Under the pieces are notes generated by a model. It ran no database searches. It was given only the letters and a program-made list of their open reading frames with translations, and was not told the origin of the DNA. This document shows, one piece after another, positions 55,249 to 64,000 of a stretch of DNA of 64,000 bases; position 1 is the first letter of the stretch, and every line of letters begins with the position of its first letter. The stretch spans positions 30,005,659 through 30,069,658 of the forward strand of contig OW387140.1 in NCBI GenBank assembly GCA_936440205.1. Direction: 5' to 3'. Source of the DNA: Lepidonotus clava. Taxonomy: Eukaryota > Annelida > Polychaeta > Phyllodocida > Polynoidae. Made by a program: the position numbers and the translations under genes.

Positions 55249-58200
55249 AATGAACAAAAAAAAAAGGCAAATGTCAAGATATCAGAGAATTTTCATGAAA
55301 GAAAACTAAATTTAGGAATTCCCTAAATTCTGGGCTTTCAGTTTTGCATGGGTTTAGATACAAAATAGTTTATGCTTAAGTTCATTTTCCTTTCTATCTA
55401 TTTTTGAGAGTGGAGGATTCCCTTTGGTTGACACATGGGGTTCTCCAATGACGCACTGTGTGACGTCACAAATTTGCAGATTTCCCTTAAAAATGAAATC
55501 TCCCCTAATTGTGTCCAAATAAGGAAATTTCTAATCTTCAGATTTTCCTCAGATTAAAAGTGGAAGATGTGAATGGCATGCTGCAGTGTGCACTGATTTC
55601 ATTCAAAAATAACGATCCTGTACTTATGTGCAAAGTTTCCTTCTTGGGGGTAGTATTCTAATATGTCCCCAAGCACCATACTTAAGTAACATATTCATAC
55701 TGTCTATAGACGGTATTCAGTACATGGGAATGTATCTTAGGCTCGTCCATAGACTTACCTAGTCTAAAAAACAAAGTTTATTTCATACTTGGTGATCCCC
55801 ATCACCTGCACTACGTAGGGACTGAAGGTTCATACATGTAAAATGTATTTGATGGTGTAGATCTCCTAAGAAACGGTCTCGACTTAGGTGTCGCTGGCGC
55901 ACGAATTTTCCCACTGCATTTGAACTACAAGCCAAGAATACAGTCACATGTATAACATGCTTTAAAAGCAAGGCATAGGACCATGCTATTCACAGATCTA
56001 GGCAACAATTTTAGAATCCAATCTCCGGGTGTTGAACAATTCGGAGCCAGCTGCATTCTATATAACGACCATTGTTTTTTCGGAATTGGATCCTGGCAGC
56101 AGTGTGAAAAAAAAACATACGCAGGCTGTGGTCATCAAAAAGTGCATTGACAGGGCCTCGGTAGGGCGACCAGCAGAGAGTTATTACATTGCGGCCACAC
56201 CCGATCGGTCCCCGCAGACTGAGGCCGGGCAACACTGCCTTAACTCTCAGTCCAATCAGGAACACATGGTAGTGACCAAGACCAGTTAAAAAAACTATTA
56301 AGGCGATCACATTGATTTAAAAAGATGATTAGAAAAGTATGTAACGTTGGTTACAGTCACTTACTCGAGCTGAATTGTAGCAACGAGTTTACTTGCTGGT
56401 CCGAGTGAAGTCCAGCTCCTATATTTTAACCCTGATTTCTTTTATAAACATGTTTAGGTTTATTATGAAGAGTCATCGGAGAGGGGGCAATTCCATACGA
56501 AGCTGTACAATAAGGGCAAAGGGTATTGCAGATTGTGTATGCAAGTAAAACTATAATGATTCAATTCTTTTGAATTAATCCTAGAAGCATTAAACGAAAA
56601 GAAATATGATAGAGGTTGCAGATATTTAGTTTATCTTGATAAAGTGCTATTGAAAATCTGACTAAGTAAGACTCGAAGGCTCTCATATTGTATATAAGGA
56701 TTGAATCTGTCGGTAACCAACAGTCGAGGTGAGTCGTGCAGTGTACCAGGCCTTTAGAGGGAAGTCGGGATATGATGGAGGTGGCCCCGGGTGAGGGGGA
56801 GTAATATGTCTGTAGAGGGAACCACCAAACACCCACCACCACCCAAGCTGACCTAGCTGATGCTGACGGAGCTATTTCTTGTGTGCTCTCCTGAAAATGT
56901 TTGAAAAATATAACAGTATAAACATGTTGCTCAAACACCTGTTCTTTATGTCAGGAATTCTCGAATGGCATGAGTTGCACATCAACACATTCATTGTGAT
57001 GCAGTCTGAGATGCGATTTACTCATGGGAAATACTAAATACGAAATTGACATTCAGTATGTTCATCATATTAATTTTCAGGAAATATCGGTATTTGCTCC
57101 TAAAAGATATGACACTAGTAAAGCTAAAGGAATGCTTAGGTTTAAAGAATGGGCATCTGATCATTTGTGAAATATTGAAAGAGAGATTTTGTTGTGGCTA
57201 TACCTTGTAGGAGAATTTAAAGTGTTTCTTTTATTCAGATCAAAGTGTTCATGTATTCTGTTCGTTTCTTAAACACGACCAGTGAAACATGTAAACACAA
57301 CACTGCTCAAAACTTACGAAGAGATTGCCAGGGATAAAGCCATCTGGAATTACGTAACAAGCCACCGATTATGTAGTGTTTGAATTATTCACGTGGCAAT
57401 TATCATAATATCTACAAATAAATTCACCTGAGTTCACAACCCATATCCTATTCCATATAGAAATACATTACTTATTCATATGATGATAACTTGGCCCCTT
57501 TCCTAATCCCAATCCATGATGATTTCAGACAAAACATTTAAAAGAGGATAAAGAATAATCATACAGGTTGAATATATGGCACGGTTAGATGTGTTTACGG
57601 TTAGATGTGTGTCCGTGTAAAGTATAGTTCAGAGGAGGTAGGGCCCAGAGGGGCTGTCCGTCAGTGTCCCAGGCGGGGTGAAACGAAATATGAACCAGCC
57701 TTTACTTCAATCTGACCTTCTCCTGTACATTACTCGGCAGCTGTTAGCAGCACCCGTCTGGCCGTTTCGATGTAGGATACCAACAAGTATTCTTTACCAA
57801 AATAAGTTTAATTTTCGCAGAAACGTCCTCCCACTATCAGCTTAATAAGTTAATATGTAATCAATTTCCCAGAATCTATTGCAATGGCTCACATTATTTT
57901 TGTGATTTACTGATTTGATATTACTAAATTGATAAGAGAAAAACTGTTATACATTCTCGCTTCGAAATTGGTTTATTCAGACAGGTAAGATCAGGCTTTA
58001 GGTGGATTGTATTCGCAACCTATACACGTGATTGTATTCGCAAACACATGAAGTAGTCGGGGAAAGTACATACGTAGATCTATAGATGTGGTTGGGGGAG
58101 GGTTGTACTATGGGTGTAGACTCATCGGCCCGTCGGTGGTGGCGGAACGAATTGAAAGCCTCACTCCTCAGGTATGTGATAGAAAAAACGCAGAGAGGGG

Positions 58201-59305
58201 CGACATGCGGGATTCCCGGCAGAATCCGTGTTACCTTTATATAGGAGGAATGCAGATTCATAATAGGAGCAGTCAAAAAAAGAAAGGACAACAGAAAAAA
58301 AGCAGACAAGTGTGTGTACAAACGTGGCTCAGTCTTTCCCTCCCTTTCCCCTCCGTGAACTCTTCATCGGCCTGTGTAATTCGAGGTCATGTGAAAGGGG
58401 TCACGGCCCATCAAAAGAGGGAGAATACAAAAAGGACAGAATGCCTCCAGTGTTTGCTAGATTCTGTTAAATACCGTTGATCCAATTCCCCTGTAGGCTT
58501 AAAAGCCGATTTTGTGGCCGCAGGAGTAGACTTTAGTTGCTTTCATTGAATCCAGGAAGGTGTGATTCTAAGAAATAACAGCGATTTTTTTCAAACAAAA
58601 TTTCTAGTCAAATATGAATCAGAATGTATTAGTTTCATGAAAAAATGCAATACGTATGACTGGTAGAATATATAATATCACCATTGCATGAAAACGAAAT
58701 AACTCCAAATAATGCTTTGGAATTCAAGACTTAAGTGAGCTCCCTTGAACAGGACAGAAAAGACTACAAGCGATGCATTGAGAAGTGACAGGGAAAATCT
58801 GGTGAACTTCTCCTACTATATTAATGAGTGGAGGTGGGGTGCGGCGTATAAAAGGTGCCCGACGACTGCCAACCTGTGCACGGTGTAGTGTGAGTGTGTG
58901 GTGCGGGAGGCCAGCTGTGACTAACACCATCCCGTATAGGCAGCACTCGGTTCACAGCCGCGCATTCTCTGGAAACAGGCCAGACACCAGAAAGGATTGG
59001 TGGGTGAGAGGGGGGACCCACCCCAACGCCTACTCACTCAGGTTTCACACGTGAATTAAGGTATTTTCAAGAACAGATGATCGTGTGATTTCCAATAAAC
59101 GACTGTGAATGAGAGTGGAGTAGAGCACAATCTGCTAGCAATTGCACAATTTTGTATACATCTGTTGCTTGATCAAGCCTTAATTTTGTCTTGGCACAGA
59201 CTAGACCAATAGAAGAGGAGACATTGAATGATTGTTTGTTATTGGCAAACAATCAGTATTAGTAAGACCAAGGAATGTTGTTGTTATATCCGCAATCTTG
59301 TTCTC
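55249..59305. other. No identifiable gene
   Basis: Presumed continuation of DYNC1LI intron 4. A TATA-like CGTATAAAAGGTGCCC at about 58846 has no supported gene after it. No further DYNC1LI exon was recognised. Confidence 0.45.
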
Positions 59306-59485
59306 CAGTGTCCAAAAATAAGGATATATTTTGTGCACTCACCTTGTGCATAGTCTAGAATCGTGCACTCATTTATGTGTGTACATTTAAATATGTGGGA
59401 AAAAGACATGTACGTTCTGGGTGCACTCATTTCAAAATCGTGCAACCTGCAGCAGAATGATAAACGCCGTTAATTTCGTACGTTG
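59306..59485. mobile_element. hAT-like MITE, word GTGCACTC, decayed
   Basis: Left CAGTGTCCAAAAATAAGG, right CCGTTAATTTCGTACGTTG, diverged inverted repeats with an exact 5-bp target duplication TTCTC. GTGCACTCA recurs three times plus GTGCA variants. Ends and word resemble those of the element at 35171, so the two are likely the same family at different ages. Confidence 0.7.
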
Positions 59486-62400
59486 TTCTCATACGAATCT
59501 GAAAAAATGGTTCTCATGTTTTTCAAATATTAACTATCAATAATATTGCAAGCTATTGATTACCGGAATTAAATTTCCACTGTTTAATTGTAATGACGTA
59601 TTAGGTTCGTCTTCTAGGATTTGAAAAACACGTTTTAAAAAAAAAATCAGAAAAAATGTATTTTTCAGCCTTCGCCTGGCCGTTACCACAGGCGGGCCCT
59701 GAGGACATTCTCAGGATAAAGGCTGTAGTAGTACTGGCCGCCAAACTCGATCCTGGCCCCCGCCCCCGCCCTGGGCCGTCCCACCCGTCCCTCCACCCAC
59801 GGTCGCCAAGTTTAATCACTCATAATTGAGTGGTATGGCCGGAGGAGTGTTCGCCATTTGCAGGTTTGACTACCTACGTCTCAGTTTAGCGCACTATGCC
59901 ATAGTAAAATATACTCCTGGGATGTCTCTCAGTATGGCCAAGTATTGTGAGGCAAGTGGCGATCCGATCACTAATTGCCTCGTAAATTGCGTCTAGATTG
60001 CCCATAATTTCAGACTGCTCATACAAGGACCCGCTGATGAAAAAAAAATACAACACATGTTTTATGGCAGTCATAGGCTGTAAAGTCGCCTAATTAAGGA
60101 GGAAGATGAGTTGTAACTGTAAACTCACAAGTATGTACTCCAAAGGTACACAGGCTTGTGGTAGTTAAAGGATCAACAATACTTGCTTTTGGGATTTGTG
60201 CCCATTTACATCTAATTGGGGGGGGGGGAGCGAAGTAAAATTACGGAGGAAAAAAATGGGAATACAAAAGCTAGAAAAGTGGGTTATATTTTTTTCACCT
60301 TTGACTGAAGTCTTTGTTATCTAGTTTCTTCATTGACATTCCACGAGACCTTTTTCCCTACAAATTTGTGTTTTTCTAGTCAATTTTCAAGTGTTATACA
60401 TTATATATAGACAAGCCTACTCAAATGAAAAAGAATGTCTGAATGGAATGAAGAATTGTGAATAAAGTGAGCATGGACGGTTAGCTACTGACAACATGTT
60501 ACGGTGGGTACCTGAGTGTCTATTGGCCCCTGTGTAGGGAGGCATACCGCCGTGGTCTGCCCGGACCGGCCGCCCGCTGGGTCTCAGAATGAACCTACAG
60601 GTGCACATATCAATATATGTCACGAGGTACTAAGGCGAAGTTGGAAAGCTAACACGAAAAGTATGAAAAGGCAAACTGAGAAAGAGGGCTTGGTGGCTAC
60701 ATTCAAACTGTTACCACCGTTTTTTTGGGCTCTGCTAAGTGATGTTTACAGAAGTATTGCAGTGTATGATCCTAATATTTTCCTTGATATATTCTCTTAT
60801 AAAAGATACTTGAATTTTACATCAAAGAGAGATTGTGTATTTGATATCATTACTATATGCTAAACACAATTAATTATTTGTTGATTCTTCAAAGAGAAAA
60901 ACATGGGATGATATTACATGCAGATGGAGAATTGCCCGCAGAACTGCTTGCCAGCTCTAAAGTAGAAAAAAAGGACGTACTTTGTTGTCAACAAGGTAGT
61001 CCGATGTTTTAAATGGAGAAGGGGATTCTTGCTTTAAGAATCGCATCAGTGAACTTAGCCATTGTTAGTCTATTGCCATCGGCATTTTTATGGCATGACG
61101 AGTTGAGGCTTTGTTATAGCCTTTGTGTCCTGAGGGCCTTTGGATCCTATACAAATGCTAATCTTAGGGGATAATAAAAAAGAAAAGGAGACAAAAACAA
61201 TAAGGACATAGATGACTAGAACTGTCTTCTTTCATCTCACTGGTCATGATGTAGATGTGATAAGAATTTTGGATAAGCATAATAAGTAAATTGGTACGTT
61301 TTCAATGATAAACAAGCCATGTCTCAACAATTTAAATCGCAAAAGATGAAAATATAAAGAGGAAAATAACATAACGACGAAATGTTTTTAAGACTAATTG
61401 GGTAGTAGAAGATTACTGTTTGAATATACCGTTCTCGGGGGAGAAACGCATGAAAAAAAATGTATTATCCCCACTGTGGCGGTTTCCAGTTGTACAAGAA
61501 AAGCACGTAAGCTGGGGGGATTATTGACACTTTTACTAATGAGGTACTTTTCATTGTTAGATAAACTTTAAGTGCATTCCTTCTCAAAAGATGGACCATT
61601 TCAGTGGGTGTTGTCAAATTCTTTTTGTATAATCTCTAATGCAATATGCTCCACTCGGAAGAGATCTAAGATCTTATGTTTAAGTTCAACTGGAAAGCGA
61701 TTTCATTAGCATGCCATACTCTTTTCAAAATCCTGGATCTGCCACTGATGAAGAACGGGAATTTTTCCTGTTCTGAATTCTCATAGATCAGGAGGAACTC
61801 TTTACCAAAGTCGTATATCTAGTTCAAGACTGCTTCCCTGTGGTGATATCTCTGATTCACCTGAATGTCGATCGAAATTATGTAAATTGTAATAGCACAA
61901 AATGGGCCTTCCAGATGTATAGGACAGTAAAAGATACTTCACCATTCGACTTTTAGTATTATTCGATGAATAGTGATGTACAGACAAGGTACTATTGAGC
62001 AAAAAAGAAGATAGATTGGGATATCATCCAAAATTGTAATCCCACTTGTTAGTTGGGGTAACCAAAGAATACCAGTACAAAACGCTTGCGGTTTAAGTCG
62101 AGAAGAAAAAGTGAATATGGCATTTTGCATGGGCATTGACAATGAGCTTTAAGAGAAATTACGTATTCTGGTCAGGACTGAGACTCAAAGACTCCTATAT
62201 AACGGCTTGCAGCTCAGATGATTGGGGGAGTAGAAGGGGTTTAGTGTGTGCCCTATAAGCAAGCACACACTGGGTCTTTGTATATAAGCATAAACCGCTC
62301 ACCCGAATAGCCTCATATAGGGTACCTTAAAAAGAACCTTTTCTTGAAAGCAGAATCAATGGGTCAACTCAAGGATTCAGATTGATCAAAAGACTGGAAT

Positions 62401-64000
62401 TTTAAACCTAAATAGCTGGGATTACCCCCAAAATCCCAACCATTGAGCTGTTGAATTATAGTCATTCATGAAAGGATATGTCTGAAAATAGCTAACAAAT
62501 GGTTTTAGAGAAAATGGTTTTATAATCATCAATTTACTTGCCCGAAATTGACCTCTAGGCATAGACAGTTTCACATTGCCATGGGCTCCTTAGATGGGAC
62601 ACACCAAAGGGATATTTGCACGCGCGCGCAATCCGTTGCAGGTAGCACAAAATTTCTACATACCAAATTCTCAGAGAGGGGGAAAAAAGGACTAAGCCTT
62701 CAACCAACCGAGGTAGTTCCTTGTGTGTTTTACCAACGACCGGGGACAGGGCCAGGGCCGTGCTGTGGGGAGCTGACTCCTGACCCCTGACCTCAGGAGG
62801 TGACGGGTTGTTGACTAAGGGTATGTGGGACGTAGGGTGAAGGACCACCTAGCCGTAATAAGATCAGGCACCAGGTTAAGGGAGGGATTCAGAAAGACTT
62901 AACAGTAGAACCAAGACATGTTCCGTCCCCTTTGCCGATTGATGCCTTCAAGTTGGGTAGCATGATTGACGTCATCCTATTTTAACTTTGAATAAATTGC
63001 TTTTTCTGTAGGCATTGACATCAAAAAACGAGTAAAAGTAAAGAGTAAGAGTTAAATACTAACCAAATTACATATTATAGGACAAATGGCATTAAAATGG
63101 GAAGGTATCGTAGATCAGTCATGGGCAATATTGGAAATAAATAACATTTTAACTAGTATAAATTTGGATGGGTTTGTTTTAAGGCAAACTGTAAACATAC
63201 TGGCGAAATACATTTAATGGGTAGTTGAATAAATACAGGACATCCAAATACGTAATGATGACAGTGTGAGTGTCGACAGGTAGGCCTGTGCAAGTCTATG
63301 AAGACCCGTGTCTTGTGCTTATGTAGGTAACCCTGACTGTGCCTCATGCCTATCTAGGGTAACCCTGCCTGTGTGTGGCGCCTGCCAATAACCTGTGTGT
63401 TTAGGGTGTGGCTATTAGCAAAAGAAGTCACCCCTCCACCGTCCCCGACCCCAACAATCATAAACAACCCTTGCCACCCCCACTCCACCAACCATACCGT
63501 CACATCCCGACTCGTAGTCACACTTCCCCAACACATCCCAACGCTTGTCCCCCTCTCTTGGCCAAATACACACTTTCTCCCCAGACTCTCCACCCCTTCC
63601 TTGGCTAAACACTTCCTTTGACTCAACCCCCTATTCCCCTATGGATCCATACCGCTACCCACTGTACAACCCTAAACACATACACTACCCCCTACTCACT
63701 TACACACACCCCTCACACTCGCACAGACACGTACATACTTATACACGTGTACACACGGGAGGCGGTAGTCAACAGAACGCTAATCCCTACTTGTACTCCT
63801 GATGTCACCCAAGGGATGACGAACGTACTTCTGGTTAGGCGCTTGTCATATCCGGGCGTTTTTAATGTGTTGTACATTAAAATTTTATTCCTTGATGTGA
63901 AGGTTGCCGAAGTCCGGGAGATATCCGGTTTTATTTGTTGATTATTCATGTATGTATTTCGTACTTTGATGAGGTACCTCTTTTTGGAATAAAATTGTGT
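59486..64000. other. No identifiable gene; low-complexity tract near the end
   Basis: No exon, RNA gene or mobile element could be recognised. A short CGCGCGCG-like alternation lies at 62620-62630 and an interrupted G run near 60220. 63420-63760 is strongly C/A-rich (few G) on the plus strand, which makes several overlapping but meaningless ORFs. Confidence 0.5.

Noticed and set aside
58824-59054. 76-codon ORF with an upstream TATA-like box
   Set aside because: The TATA-like sequence lies inside the ORF itself, and no domain, splice site or terminal repeat supports a gene or LTR.
60901-60960. Possible next DYNC1LI exon after AG at 60893
   Set aside because: The frame required by exon 4 (phase 1) meets a stop at once, and no family motif is present.
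63354-63949. Several overlapping ORFs at the right edge
   Set aside because: They come from the C/A-rich low-complexity tract and read as Pro/Thr/His-rich or shadow frames.

Overview
The window is animal nuclear DNA: intron-rich, AT-rich and crowded with transposable elements. The host gene content and the transposon set (an I/Nimb-like LINE with a tRNA-headed SINE partner, many short TIR elements) suggest a lophotrochozoan, most likely a mollusc. I infer this from pattern memory, not from a database search.

Only two host genes are supported by consistent splice junctions. (1) On the minus strand, about 14.9 to 2.0 kb, lies a four-exon gene for a roughly 452-residue protein with two OB-fold-like regions related to the RPA type. 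Its 11-kb first intron is filled with transposons, including a full-length LINE. A decayed histone H3 fragment lies just past its stop codon. (2) On the plus strand, from 30.5 kb onward, lie the first four coding exons of the cytoplasmic dynein light intermediate chain (DYNC1LI, fly Dlic type). It has a housekeeping promoter (E2F- and NRF-1-like sites and a TISU-like start). No later exon was found before the right edge, so the gene probably continues outside the window.

Mobile DNA fills most of the rest. At 4.2-10.2 kb is an apparently intact I/Nimb-like LINE (ORF1 plus ORF2, overlapping by ATGA). It carries an antisense copy of its own 3' tail inside ORF1. At 17.2-18.3 kb are two SINE copies that share both ends with that LINE, and tail fragments lie at 15.0 and 24.8 kb. 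At 18.5-23.2 kb is a second LINE with one intact 1253-residue ORF. A recent non-autonomous LTR element lies at 40.1-46.4 kb with 608-bp LTRs that read as identical. A solo LTR of the same family is at 54.0 kb and a different solo LTR at 25.7 kb.

The most unusual signal is a group of short inverted-repeat elements, nine of them with exact 5- or 6-bp target duplications. Each is built from its own short 'word' repeated inside it, while the outermost CAG-type ends stay alike. A second set, with GAGTAG-type ends flanked by TA, shows the same design at 15.5-16.5 kb and 23.3-30.0 kb. In that set the terminal word and the internal words change together from element to element.

In DYNC1LI intron 3 a CpG-rich block holds three units of CCAAT box plus CACGTG E-box, followed by an open exon-like stretch ending in a splice donor. 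This is a possible unrecognised promoter. The rest of the introns and the right-hand 9 kb hold little that can be identified by eye.
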